49,635 bases of DNA, taken from Aeribacillus composti. GTDB taxonomy: Bacteria; Bacillota; Bacilli; Bacillales; Aeribacillaceae. Of the stretch, positions 8,118 to 15,958 are shown in pieces. A program made the position numbers and the translations under genes. The stretch lies in contig NZ_VISS01000035.1 in the NCBI RefSeq assembly GCF_007827555.1, positions 1-49,635 of the forward strand, in the 5' to 3' direction. Positions within the stretch are counted from its first letter, which is position 1. Each line of letters starts with the position of its first letter. The notes below the pieces were generated by a model. It did no database searches, was not told the origin of the DNA, and saw nothing but the letters and a program-made list of their open reading frames with translations.

Positions 8118-8144
8118 AAACTGGCAAATCGCCAGTTTTCTTTA
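8118..8144 (+). terminator. Terminator after fnr
   Basis: An 8-bp stem (AAACTGGC at 8118-8125, GCCAGTTT at 8131-8138) with a 5-nt loop runs into a T-rich tail. It lies 55 bases after the fnr stop. Confidence 0.8.
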
Positions 8145-8601
8145 TTTATTTTTCATTTAACAAAGATCTAGTCGTGCATATATTCTGTCAAGTAAAACAA
8201 TGAAAATAGGGAATACTATGCCGGGACAATGATTCGGTCGCAGGACAGGCATTTTTTAAAGCGGCTAAGGCTAAAAAAATGAGAACCTGTTCGATCGTTT
8301 CGGGGTGTGCTTCATATAAGTGTCTTTAATCTTTTCCTTCAAATGAAAGGTTCCTGATTTGAGGTTTTGTTTTTTCTTTGCCATTAAAAACCCCCATCCC
8401 AGGCAGACTCTTTACACATCATATGAAATGCATCTGTTTTTTTTGTCTACCTGAGTAGGGGATACCAAATGGAATTTAACTCAAAATTTGCACTTGATTC
8501 CTGCAAATTTTAGAATTTCCATATGAAACTTTTATTATGAATACAAATCACAACCGGTGCCATTCCCATGCAGGAAAATGTCCGTACCTTTAGTGCCTTC
8601 A
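8145..8601. other. Non-coding stretch with relic sequence
   Basis: No intact gene is seen here. On the minus strand a 37-codon frame beginning MAKKKQNLKSGTF runs from 8384 to 8271, and after a one-base shift continues as a protein-like segment (HPETIEQVLIFLALAALKN). It looks like the decayed start of a small gene, perhaps a transposase or hypothetical protein. It abuts the repeat at 8385-8465. The last 130 bases before 8602 show no clear terminator for the regulator gene. Confidence 0.4.
8385..8465 (+). repeat. Degenerate dispersed hairpin repeat, copy A
   Basis: This ~80-bp element begins AAAAACCCCC, contains AGGCAGACT and AAATGCATC, and closes with GTCTACCTGAGTAGGGG, so its two ends can pair. 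It is about 70 percent identical by eye to 18035-18112, in the same orientation. It resembles the end of a decayed insertion sequence or MITE. Confidence 0.5.
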
Positions 8602-10494
8602 TTATTTAATGCCGATATCGATCTCTCCAATCATCATTAATGACTGGATCGATAAAAGAAGTTGATGATGAATCATAGGATTTCGCAGTTCCTGCTGAAT
8701 AATGCTTTCGATTTTGCTCACCCTGTAACGCAATCCGCTGATGGATAACGCCAAATCTGCCGCTGTCTGTTCCAAGTTACCGCCATTGACTAGAAAGATG
8801 TACAATGTTCGCAGGAACTCGATATTTTTTGGATCATCCAGTTTTAAGTTTCCAAGGCAAGCTTTGGCCATTTTTTTTACCTCTTGTTCATTCTTTTCAT
8901 TAATCAGCACACCAACAACTCCTAACGATTCAAACGAAATGATTTGTTGGTGTTTCGATGATACCCTGACTGCTGTAAGTGCTTCTTTATATGCTTCCCC
9001 GGCATTTGACACATTGTTTGCTTTGGAGCTGATTCCCCCGTAAAATTTAATAGTAGAGAATTGTGAAGATAGTAAATCAACGATTTTTGACAACCATGTT
9101 TGTATACCTGTTTTGGCAACTTGATCTGCTGTAACCAGCAAAATAAGATGTTTTGCACGCTGGCCAATCAACATGTTTTGTTTTTGATCATTGCTGTAAG
9201 CGGAAAGAAAACTTAAAACTTCTTTTTGCATTTCCAGCTCTTTCGATAAATCATCTTCTTGAAACCGGCAATCCAGCACACAGATATAAAAAGGCTTGGA
9301 TAAATCCACTCCTATTAAACTAGCTTTCATGATTAAGTCGTGATCATTGCTTTGTTGTCCCGCATTAATGATTTCCTCTAAAAAAAATCCTTTAATCCGT
9401 TCATACGATTCTAGCTTTGCTTTTTCATTGAGCAAGCATACCGAGCTGACAGAGGCCAGCCGCTCTAAAATCATAGGAGAAATTGAGGCGTTATATTGAT
9501 GCAAATCGCGATAAACAAACGAACAATATCCTACAATTTTGTTTTGCAAAAATATTGGTGTCATCAGGCGATCATGATGGCGCAAATGAAGAAGTTGTGT
9601 TGATGTGACGATGGCTTGAGGCTGGCAAAAAGGATTTTTTCCTACATAGTCAATAAGTTCGTTTTTATATTGTTCTAATTCATTGGAAGTAATCCCAGCA
9701 TAGGCCATCGGATGAAGGTGCAGGTTCTCAATTAAAACTGGGATATTCGTCGATTGAAACACTTGACGAACTACGGAGTCTAAATTGTTTCCTTTAATGA
9801 TTTCCTCAGTGAGCTTCTTATGAACATCCGTCACAAATTTTAAATTATTCCGTTCTTCTAAAAGTTTTTCGTATGTTGCCGCCAGCTCTTCTACGATTGG
9901 GGACTCTTCAAGATAGCACAGCTCTTGTTCCGCTTCTTCTCCCCATCGATCCACCGTTTGGCCGATCCAATGGCATTCTTCTTTTCCCATACCTTGACAA
10001 GCAATTTCTTTGAAAATCGTCTTTTCTCCGACAATTTCTGAAACGAAGCCGCTGGCATAACCAGAAAGGGTAAAGCAAACTGGGATGGATGATGTCTCAA
10101 AATGGCGCACATGTTCTTCTGCTTCATAGGAATGACACCAATATCCTTCCATTCTGACTTGATATTTTCCATTTTCCCTTCTGACTTCTAAAAAAGTACA
10201 TCTCGCTTTCACATGACCTTTCATCGTATGCAGCTTTGGGCCATCTTGAATGTACTCCTCTACTGTACAGTTTGCATGATTCATCAATTCTTTCGCGTCT
10301 TGTCTACCTAGATTCCATCCATACCGAAACAAAAAACCTTTCATCCGTTCAAATCCCATGTCGCGAATTAAATCTCTGCGCAATAATCCGAGCGCATTTG
10401 TCGCCACAATCATCGAGCGGGACTTCCCCATATAAATGTAACCGTTATCAAAATTTAATTCCAGCTGATCTAATGCCGATCTTTTTTTGTTCAT
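8602..10494 (-). CDS. Aromatic-responsive regulator: XylR-N, V4R and PucR-type HTH
   Basis: This 630-residue protein is the probable activator of the adjacent aromatic catabolism genes. Residues about 10-110 match the XylR N-terminal sensor domain. Residues about 130-205 match V4R, with the Cys/His-containing segment CQGMGKEECHWIG; these are the phenol/xylene sensing modules of XylR, DmpR and PoxR. Unlike those, it has no AAA+ sigma-54 domain. The rest looks like a CdaR/PucR regulator: a GGDEF-like middle (about 380-520) and a C-terminal HTH_30 (about 565-620, ending LRYRVSKIESIIQQEL). This fusion would make an effector-sensing regulator independent of sigma-54. It follows the ferredoxin gene by 17 bases on the same strand. 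The effector (phenol or similar) is inferred from context. Confidence 0.85.
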   Translation of the reverse strand: MNKKRSALDQLELNFDNGYIYMGKSRSMIVATNALGLLRRDLIRDMGFERMKGFLFRYGWNLGRQDAKELMNHANCTVEEYIQDGPKLHTMKGHVKARCTFLEVRRENGKYQVRMEGYWCHSYEAEEHVRHFETSSIPVCFTLSGYASGFVSEIVGEKTIFKEIACQGMGKEECHWIGQTVDRWGEEAEQELCYLEESPIVEELAATYEKLLEERNNLKFVTDVHKKLTEEIIKGNNLDSVVRQVFQSTNIPVLIENLHLHPMAYAGITSNELEQYKNELIDYVGKNPFCQPQAIVTSTQLLHLRHHDRLMTPIFLQNKIVGYCSFVYRDLHQYNASISPMILERLASVSSVCLLNEKAKLESYERIKGFFLEEIINAGQQSNDHDLIMKASLIGVDLSKPFYICVLDCRFQEDDLSKELEMQKEVLSFLSAYSNDQKQNMLIGQRAKHLILLVTADQVAKTGIQTWLSKIVDLLSSQFSTIKFYGGISSKANNVSNAGEAYKEALTAVRVSSKHQQIISFESLGVVGVLINEKNEQEVKKMAKACLGNLKLDDPKNIEFLRTLYIFLVNGGNLEQTAADLALSISGLRYRVSKIESIIQQELRNPMIHHQLLLSIQSLMMIGEIDIGIK

Positions 10495-10511
10495 ATGTTA
10501 CCACCTTAGCT

Positions 10512-10781
10512 TTATTCAACAAGATCACCAATCAAGTGGCTGAGCGGATACGTTTTGCAAGCCAATACATAACCTTGTTGCCGCTCCTCATCCGAAAGAG
10601 CTCCTTTCGAACACAATCCAATTTTGTATTCTCCCTTTTGGATTTTGACTTTGCACATTCCGCAACCTCCATTTGCACATCCATAAGGAATTTTTACTTG
10701 ATGAGATCTCGCAGCTTTTAATAAATCAACGCTCTCTCCGCAAGAAAAAATTTCTCCGCCTATATGAATTTGATATACCAT
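10512..10781 (-). CDS. Plant-type [2Fe-2S] ferredoxin (XylT/DmpQ-like)
   Basis: This 89-residue ferredoxin has the cysteine pattern C-x4-C-x2-C-x31-C (Cys35, Cys40, Cys43, Cys75) within PYGCANGGCGMC and LACKTYP. In meta-cleavage operons such ferredoxins (XylT, DmpQ) re-reduce catechol 2,3-dioxygenase after its iron is oxidised, so this is the likely role. I chose ATG 10781 because GGGAGGGAG lies 6 bases upstream; the longer frame to 10937 has no ribosome site. It is followed closely by the regulator gene and is preceded by a palindrome at 10836-10849. Confidence 0.88.
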   Translation of the reverse strand: MVYQIHIGGEIFSCGESVDLLKAARSHQVKIPYGCANGGCGMCKVKIQKGEYKIGLCSKGALSDEERQQGYVLACKTYPLSHLIGDLVE

Positions 10782-11100
10782 TATTATCTCCCTCCCAACA
10801 TGATAATTTTTTCTATTATTCAAGCATGCTCTACAGCATAACGTTATGCGCCATTTTGCACCTGCTTTTACTAGCGCTGGCGAAAAGAAACAAAAATGCC
10901 ATAGCATTGATCGCATCGTTGATGAACATAACATCATGGCTATCCGACACCTATAAGCATAATAAATATTTTTGCTTAAGGTATGTTTTCTTCTTCACGA
11001 CCAATGCCGCAGTTCTTGAAAGCGTCGAACGGAGTTCTTAATCACGCAACATGTTCCCCATTCATAAACAATTAACTTTCTACTTTTGTATCTGCCGATT
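10782..11100. other. Intergenic region between tautomerase and ferredoxin genes
   Basis: No intact gene is present. One minus-strand frame contains the protein-like segment SHDVMFINDAINAMA, reminiscent of the C-terminal half of isochorismatase-like hydrolases, but it is short and unsupported on either side. It may be a relic of a lost catabolic gene. The palindrome at 10836-10849 is here too. Confidence 0.3.
10836..10849. promoter_or_regulatory. 14-bp perfect palindrome upstream of the ferredoxin gene
   Basis: GCATAACGTTATGC is a perfect palindrome about 55 bases before the ferredoxin start codon. AGCATGCT, a second palindrome, sits between them at 10823-10830. Either could be an operator for the local regulator; this is inference. 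Confidence 0.35.
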
Positions 11101-11307
11101 TCATCCCTCTTTTTCATGCTCTCTTCGTTTTTTCACAGATTCTCCAGCAATTCCCCAATGTTCTAGAGGCATTTCTTGAATCATGATGCGGACATTTTCT
11201 TTCGGCGCATCCAATACTTTGCACACCGTCTCCGTTAATTCATAGATAAGTGTCTCCTTTTTTTCCGGAGAACGACCTTCTAACAAGTGAACTTGAATGA
11301 AAGGCAT
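11101..11307 (-). CDS. xylH: 4-oxalocrotonate tautomerase
   Basis: This 68-residue protein isomerises 2-hydroxymuconate to 2-oxohex-3-enedioate in the dehydrogenative branch of the catechol meta-pathway. After removal of Met1 the catalytic Pro1 is exposed. Arg11 (in LEGRS) and Arg39 (in NVRIMI) are at the canonical positions, and position 50 is Trp in place of the usual Phe. The C-terminus carries a short charged extension (KKRREHEKEG). I chose ATG 11307 because AAAGGAGAG lies upstream and the Pro must follow the start Met; the ATG at 11346 would bury it. The branch's dehydrogenase and decarboxylase are not in this window. Confidence 0.92.
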   Translation of the reverse strand: MPFIQVHLLEGRSPEKKETLIYELTETVCKVLDAPKENVRIMIQEMPLEHWGIAGESVKKRREHEKEG

Positions 11308-11805
11308 ACGTTTTGACTCTCCTTTCCAAAGATAAAAAGGCTTCAACCGAACGAAAGAAGTTCAGGCTTATGGAGAAAACGTTTTGCTATTGCATCGGCT
11401 AACTCTCGCTTAGACGATTTCTACCATTGCACTGATTCCTGGTCACGAGAAAGTTTGTTATTGTTCAAATAATGGACCCTGACACACTAGCACCGCAACC
11501 GTCGAAATAATGGCACCATTCCTTTAAAAAACTATAAAGATGAAGCATACATCTGATCCAACATTTTTCGTAAATCGTTCTTTTAACATGATGCGGGAAG
11601 ACAGCCGCTAAAGTGAGAAAATGCGATGCCGGCTGCAAAAAATTTCAAATCGCTTTTAGTGCAGGCTGTCTTTCTAGGTAAAGCGTCAATGATTGAAATG
11701 TACAACAACCGTAACTGTTGTGTTGTACTAGGCATATTCGCAATGCTGTCTGGCTTTGAAAAAGCGAATCATAACCTTGTTTTTGATAAAAACATAAAAA
11801 TATTC
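11308..11805. other. Non-coding stretch with inverted repeats
   Basis: No convincing gene is present. Two features stand out: an inverted repeat AAGACAGCC (11598-11606) / GGCTGTCTT (11664-11672) bracketing about 57 bases, and a hairpin GTACAACA...TGTTGTAC at about 11700-11728. The first resembles the ends of a small transposable element; the second lies about 80 bases after the hydrolase stop and could end its transcript, although it has no T run. Confidence 0.35.
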
Positions 11806-12663
11806 TTATATTTCATTGTGAAAAAAATGCAAAAGCAAAGAATGAAAGCTGTCTCGATATTCCACTTGCGTCCAATGGCTGCATTGTCCGTAAATCATCA
11901 TTTTTACCCGCGGAAGATGTTTGGCAAAATAATAACTTGTCTCAACAGGAACGATCGGATCATTCAGCCCGTGAACGAGTAAAACTTGTTGTTGTATGCG
12001 GCGCAAAGTGGCGCTTGGCAAAACAAGATCATCTACTATCCGCTGGCGAAGCGGAGGAAACATTGCTTCATAGGAACGGCGCACGGCAGAATTCATTGCG
12101 GCCTCAAAGCGCATTTTACTAATACTGTTAAGATTGTCTTTAATAAAGCTTTCATCATATGCAAACCAGCGAATGATCTGCGCCATTGCCTCTGCGGATG
12201 GATCCTCATAAAACCCCCAAACACGGTCAAGTTCTGGAGTCAATCGAAACGGAGCACCCGCCGAGCCCATCAACACAACGCGATCAATTCGATCAGGCGC
12301 CTCGGCCAATAAATGAAGAGCAACAGCCCCGCCTAAAGAATTTCCCACTAAATGAACGTTTTTCACTTCCAATTCATCCAAAAGGTCTTTAAGCTGATCC
12401 ACCCATAACCTCATCCATGACCGGATGCCTTTCGGAGGTGAAGACGGATGTTCCGACATTCCAAAACCGATTAAGTCTGGCGCGATACAATCAAATCCCT
12501 TTTCCTTGAAAAAAGGGAGCGCATATTGCCAATTAGACCAAGCAGTTGCTCCAGGACCGGACCCATGGATAAAAAGAATCGCTTCATTATTTCCGATGCC
12601 GGTGCGGTAAAAATAAGTTTCATAGTCTCCGGTTTTGACACGGGCACTTGTCGCTTCTTGCAA
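11806..12663 (-). CDS. dmpD: 2-hydroxymuconic semialdehyde hydrolase (alpha/beta hydrolase)
   Basis: This 285-residue alpha/beta hydrolase should cleave the C-C bond of the ring-fission product of catechol, giving 2-hydroxypenta-2,4-dienoate and formate. The oxyanion region HGSGPGATAWSNW and the nucleophile elbow GNSLGG (Ser109) are typical of XylF/DmpD/TodF. The other triad members are Asp235 (LNDPIVP) and His263 (CSHWTQVE). The start is TTG at 12663: GGAGG lies 7 bases upstream and no ATG is near. It is separated from the dioxygenase gene by about 480 bases, so it may have its own promoter. Related hydrolases use other meta-cleavage products, so substrate is inferred from the neighbours. 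Confidence 0.88.
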   Translation of the reverse strand: MQEATSARVKTGDYETYFYRTGIGNNEAILFIHGSGPGATAWSNWQYALPFFKEKGFDCIAPDLIGFGMSEHPSSPPKGIRSWMRLWVDQLKDLLDELEVKNVHLVGNSLGGAVALHLLAEAPDRIDRVVLMGSAGAPFRLTPELDRVWGFYEDPSAEAMAQIIRWFAYDESFIKDNLNSISKMRFEAAMNSAVRRSYEAMFPPLRQRIVDDLVLPSATLRRIQQQVLLVHGLNDPIVPVETSYYFAKHLPRVKMMIYGQCSHWTQVEYRDSFHSLLLHFFHNEI

Positions 12664-13143
12664 ACCAATTCCTCCCCTCTCGACTCTATTATCGAATCAT
12701 TTTCCAACACGTACTCCTGACACGAAATTAATTGACGCAATTTTTAGAAAATACTAATTATCCCAATCGTAAACGGTATTTATTGTTTATACAACTCCAT
12801 TGTTTCATAATAAGAAACAAAAGGAAAAAATAACAAACTTTTTCATACGTTTGTATTCCTAAAAACATGTTCCTTTAGATGTATCAAAATGAAACGTACT
12901 ATTAATAGGCATGGAAACCGCATCAAAAGAACAATCCGTAAATTATGAATTCGCATGTCCGTATAAAAAGAAGCTGACCCCAAACATCGACTTCAAGCGA
13001 TTTTCGGTCAGCCATCTGAAGCATTTCTTTTTTAAGAATGCAAAATAAATAGCGAAGGGGCTGCAAACATCTCCTTACGTGTTTCCCGAATCAGAAGAGA
13101 TGATCGAACCCCTTTAACAAGAATATTCTTGATCTTTGTATTT
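12664..13143. other. Intergenic region between hydrolase and dioxygenase genes
   Basis: No gene is seen. The right half holds the hairpin at 12973-13012 and a second long imperfect stem (AAGGGG near 13057, CCCCTT near 13112, inner CATCTC/GAGATG). Either could end the pheA-pheB transcript. The left half is AT-rich and should hold the promoter for the minus-strand hydrolase gene, but I found no convincing boxes. Confidence 0.4.
12968..13012 (-). terminator. Probable terminator of the pheA-pheB transcript
   Basis: GCTGACC (12973-12979) pairs with GGTCAGC (13006-13012), with an inner ATCG/CGAT pair making a branched hairpin. On the minus strand a short T-rich tail (TTCTTTTTAT) follows. It lies about 130 bases after the dioxygenase stop. 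Confidence 0.5.
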
Positions 13144-14058
13144 TTATGTTAGTGCTTTAGAGAATGATTCAATGAGTTCTCTTCGATGATAGAAAATACC
13201 TGTTCCAATTTTATCTTCCGTCCAAGTAATGGTCGGAAAGTCTGCATAGCTCATATAACCGCTTGTGTATGCTTCATTTCTATTGCCGGATGGATCAAAA
13301 AAGTAAACGGTAAGGCCTCGTGTAATGCCGTGTCTTGTTGGCGTCACTTCTGCTTGAACATTATTTTTGGTTAAAATATCTGCTGCCTTTAATACTTCAT
13401 ACCAGTTATCGACATAAAATCCTGCATGATGAAATTTCGCATCCGGTCCTTTCACGAATGCAAGATCGTGACCTTTGTTCGTCACTGACATAAAGCTTCC
13501 GACTAAATCTTCTCCATCTACCGTAACGATTTTCTCGGTTTGTCTAAAACCGAGCACTTCCGTAAAGAAGCGGGTTGCTGTTTTTAAATCATCGCCTGTT
13601 AAAAGAGCGTGATCCAATCGATGCGGAGCAATTCCTTTTAGTCCATCCGGCCATGGATCTGGGTTTAGATTCCCAGTTTTTGTCCCTACTTGTTCTATTT
13701 CCGTATACAGCTCCATATGATGGCCTGTTGGAAGCTGAAAACGAACCGCTTCTCCTTCTGCTAATCTAGTACCTTTGGAAATTCGGGAAAGTTTGCAGCC
13801 AAATTGCTCAATTTTATATTCTAATTTTTCCAGCTCGTAAATATCTTTTACCTTAAATGCCATATGATCCATTCCAGCTGTATCGGATTTTTGCAAAATG
13901 ATGCTGTGATGGTCATATTCGTCCCAAGCTTTTAAATATACTCGATTTTCCTCGCGTCCTGTCACTTCAAGCCCAATGACATTTGTGTAATATTTTACAG
14001 ATTCTTCTAAATCCAACACCCGAAGCTCCAATCGCCCTAATCTTAAAATTTCGCTCAT
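13144..14058 (-). CDS. pheB: Catechol 2,3-dioxygenase (extradiol)
   Basis: This 304-residue type I extradiol dioxygenase opens catechol to 2-hydroxymuconic semialdehyde. It has two vicinal-oxygen-chelate (glyoxalase) modules, about 5-120 and 145-265. In the second module the iron ligands are His150 (HRLDHALL), His210 or 211 (KFHHAGF) and Glu262 (NRNEAY), and His/Tyr residues of the family active site are kept (RHGITRG, FFDPSGNR). I chose ATG 14058 because GGGAGG lies 6 bases upstream. The gene follows phenol hydroxylase on the same strand, as in thermophilic bacilli where pheB pairs with pheA. The product is expected to be oxygen-sensitive and to rely on the ferredoxin encoded nearby. Confidence 0.93.
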   Translation of the reverse strand: MSEILRLGRLELRVLDLEESVKYYTNVIGLEVTGREENRVYLKAWDEYDHHSIILQKSDTAGMDHMAFKVKDIYELEKLEYKIEQFGCKLSRISKGTRLAEGEAVRFQLPTGHHMELYTEIEQVGTKTGNLNPDPWPDGLKGIAPHRLDHALLTGDDLKTATRFFTEVLGFRQTEKIVTVDGEDLVGSFMSVTNKGHDLAFVKGPDAKFHHAGFYVDNWYEVLKAADILTKNNVQAEVTPTRHGITRGLTVYFFDPSGNRNEAYTSGYMSYADFPTITWTEDKIGTGIFYHRRELIESFSKALT

Positions 14059-14119
14059 TTGAATCCTCCCTTTCATTGAAAAATCTTATTTTAATGAATT
14101 TGATCATCAGCTCTTTCCA

Positions 14120-14545
14120 TTAAACCGTTTCCAATAAAGATAACGCAGCCTCGCAGCACAATCTGTCTTCTTCTTCTGAGCCGCCGCTGACCCCGATTCC
14201 TCCAGCTAAATCGTTTCCGTCATAAATCGGGTACCCTCCTCCAAAAACGACAAGCTTTTCTGTATGGACAATCCCAAGGCGCAAGCTCGGCTCATCTTTG
14301 ATCATGTCATACCATTGATGGGTCGGAATCCCGAATGCCGCTGCCGTATAGGCTTTATTTTGAGCAATTTGTATGCTTAAAAGAGGCGCCTCGTCCATCC
14401 GGAAAAACGATTTCAAATTTCCGCCTTGATCCACAATAGCAATGTTCACTTTCACTCCAAGTTCTTCAGCCTTTTGTACCGCTTTGTCAATCATTTTTTT
14501 CGCCAAGTCACTGCTGATGCTTTTTTGCTGTAAAAACGCCAACAT
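14120..14545 (-). CDS. GlcG/HbpS family protein
   Basis: This 141-residue protein belongs to the GlcG/HbpS (haem-degrading domain) family, often found in aromatic and glycolate catabolic operons with an unclear role. The conserved pattern is visible: an N-terminal helix pair, VNIAIVDQGGNLKSFFRMDEAP, ALNKA-like IAQNKAYTAAAFG, and the C-terminal GGGYPIYDGNDLAGGIGVSGG. I chose ATG 14545 because GGAAAGGGGG lies just upstream; the longer frame into the preceding gene is spurious. It starts 30 bases after the FAD synthetase stop and is probably co-transcribed. A chaperone-like or protective function is only a guess. Confidence 0.8.
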   Translation of the reverse strand: MLAFLQQKSISSDLAKKMIDKAVQKAEELGVKVNIAIVDQGGNLKSFFRMDEAPLLSIQIAQNKAYTAAAFGIPTHQWYDMIKDEPSLRLGIVHTEKLVVFGGGYPIYDGNDLAGGIGVSGGSEEEDRLCCEAALSLLETV

Positions 14546-14574
14546 TTCTTCCCCCTTTCCTAAAGTCAACACCG

Positions 14575-15435
14575 CTATCCTTTTGTAAATACTAGATTTT
14601 TCTCTTCCTTTTCTTCGATCTCTAATGTGAAATCGAAACTTCTGGCAATCCATTTTACTTTGACTCGAGAAATACTCCACACAGAAGATATGGATGGACC
14701 AAGCCAATAGATTTTTTTCTGCTTAGTAACAAGCACGCGTCCCTCAAACCACCCTTTTCCTATATCAATTGCCACGTCGTAGCATCCTTTTGGAGGAAGC
14801 ATATAGTACCGATCCAAAATCAATTCATCTTTTGCATCAGTATGGATCATTTTTCCTTTTGTTTCGTAAAATTCTCCCAAGTAATCAGGAAGTTCTTCCA
14901 TCAATCCTGATTGAATCTTATTTCGAATCAACGTAGAACTAATTTTTTCATCGTTTCGTTTGACATTTTCTACTTTCGTGACAGTGATTGAGTATCCGCT
15001 GTCTTCCTCCATCGTATCTAAACTTCCTTTTCCTTTTCGGCCGTACGTGAAGTCATATCCAGCTGCTACATGCTTGATTTGCAGCGGAACTAAATATTTC
15101 TGGACAAATTCCTTCGGCTCAAGTCTTGCAAATTCCGATGTAAATCGTATTAAATAAAAGTAATCAATCTCTAAATGGGAAAACTTTTTTGCTTTTTCGG
15201 CAGGCGGGAGCAAATATTGGACACGTTTTCCCGTTTTGCCGATTATGTCTTTAGGGTGCGGAAAAAAGCTGATAACCGCTGTTTTTACCCCCATTTTTTC
15301 CGCCAAGTTTTTAGCGGTCTGAATGACTTTTTGATGTCCGAGATGAACGCCGTCAAAAAACCCTAGTGCAGCAACGACAGGGCAAGAGGCAATAAGATCT
15401 AGATCATTTTGATGATCAATGATGATTGTTTTCAA
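14575..15435 (-). CDS. FAD synthetase (FMN adenylyltransferase) without riboflavin kinase
   Basis: This 286-residue protein matches the N-terminal FMN adenylyltransferase half of RibF: GFFDGVHLGH (25-34), ISFFPHP (about 55-61), AGYDFTYGRKGKG (about 125-137) and SSTLIR (166-171). The C-terminal ~100 residues do not show the riboflavin kinase signature (G-x-x-GRxLGFPTAN) and seem diverged. It would therefore convert FMN to FAD but not riboflavin to FMN. It lies between the FAD-dependent phenol hydroxylase pair and the dioxygenase, suggesting dedicated cofactor supply. The start is TTG 15435 with GGGGG 7 bases upstream. A housekeeping ribF is expected elsewhere. Confidence 0.82.
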   Translation of the reverse strand: MKTIIIDHQNDLDLIASCPVVAALGFFDGVHLGHQKVIQTAKNLAEKMGVKTAVISFFPHPKDIIGKTGKRVQYLLPPAEKAKKFSHLEIDYFYLIRFTSEFARLEPKEFVQKYLVPLQIKHVAAGYDFTYGRKGKGSLDTMEEDSGYSITVTKVENVKRNDEKISSTLIRNKIQSGLMEELPDYLGEFYETKGKMIHTDAKDELILDRYYMLPPKGCYDVAIDIGKGWFEGRVLVTKQKKIYWLGPSISSVWSISRVKVKWIARSFDFTLEIEEKEEKNLVFTKG

Positions 15436-15452
15436 TGAAATGCCCCCTTTTT

Positions 15453-15938
15453 TTAGCTCGACGCCGTCGCTTGTTCGCTTTGAGCAAGCTGATGGTATTT
15501 TCCGCTGAAAAACAGAAGCGGATCTTGCTCTGTCATGTTTATATCCGTCACTTCCCCGATGAAAAGGACATGATCACCTGCTTGAACCTCATTAACAACT
15601 TGGCAGGAAATTTGCGCAAGAGCATCTTTAATGACCGGCAGCCCCCCCAGCTGTTCAAATTGTACATCGACTGGTTTTTCCAACTGCCCGGCAAAATTCA
15701 TCGAAAGCACTTGTTGATCGTGCGACAAGATGTTAACGGCATATTTTTTTGATTGTTGAATTTTTTCCAGCATTTTCGCTTTTTCTCCAATGGAAATTAA
15801 CACAAGCTTCGGATTTAAGGAAATGGACATAAAGGCATTTGCTGTCATTCCATGAATATCTCCGTTATGCTCCGTTGAAATGACCGTCACCCCTGTAGCA
15901 AATTTCCCCATCGCATTGCGAAACAAGCGATCGTCCAT
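15453..15938 (-). CDS. pheA2: Flavin reductase component of phenol hydroxylase
   Basis: This 161-residue protein belongs to the HpaC-type flavin reductase family and supplies reduced FAD to the oxygenase PheA1. Family blocks are MGKFATGVTVIS, GMTANAFMSISLNPKLVLISI and the FAD/NADH pocket segment GDHVLFIGEV. Length and sequence agree with PheA2 of thermophilic bacilli, a 161-residue enzyme with bound FAD that uses a second FAD as substrate. I chose ATG 15938 because AAGGAGGTG lies 6 bases upstream. It follows pheA1 by 20 bases. Confidence 0.93.
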   Translation of the reverse strand: MDDRLFRNAMGKFATGVTVISTEHNGDIHGMTANAFMSISLNPKLVLISIGEKAKMLEKIQQSKKYAVNILSHDQQVLSMNFAGQLEKPVDVQFEQLGGLPVIKDALAQISCQVVNEVQAGDHVLFIGEVTDINMTEQDPLLFFSGKYHQLAQSEQATASS

Positions 15939-15958
15939 ATCCAACACCTCCTTTCCTT

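Noticed and set aside
8602-10494. Annotation as an NtrC-type sigma-54 activator because of the XylR-N/V4R domains
   Set aside because: No Walker A, GAFTGA or other AAA+ motif is present; the C-terminus is of PucR type.
12732-12760. TTGACG-N17-TAATTA promoter on the plus strand near the hydrolase gene
   Set aside because: It points toward no plus-strand gene; all genes around are on the minus strand.
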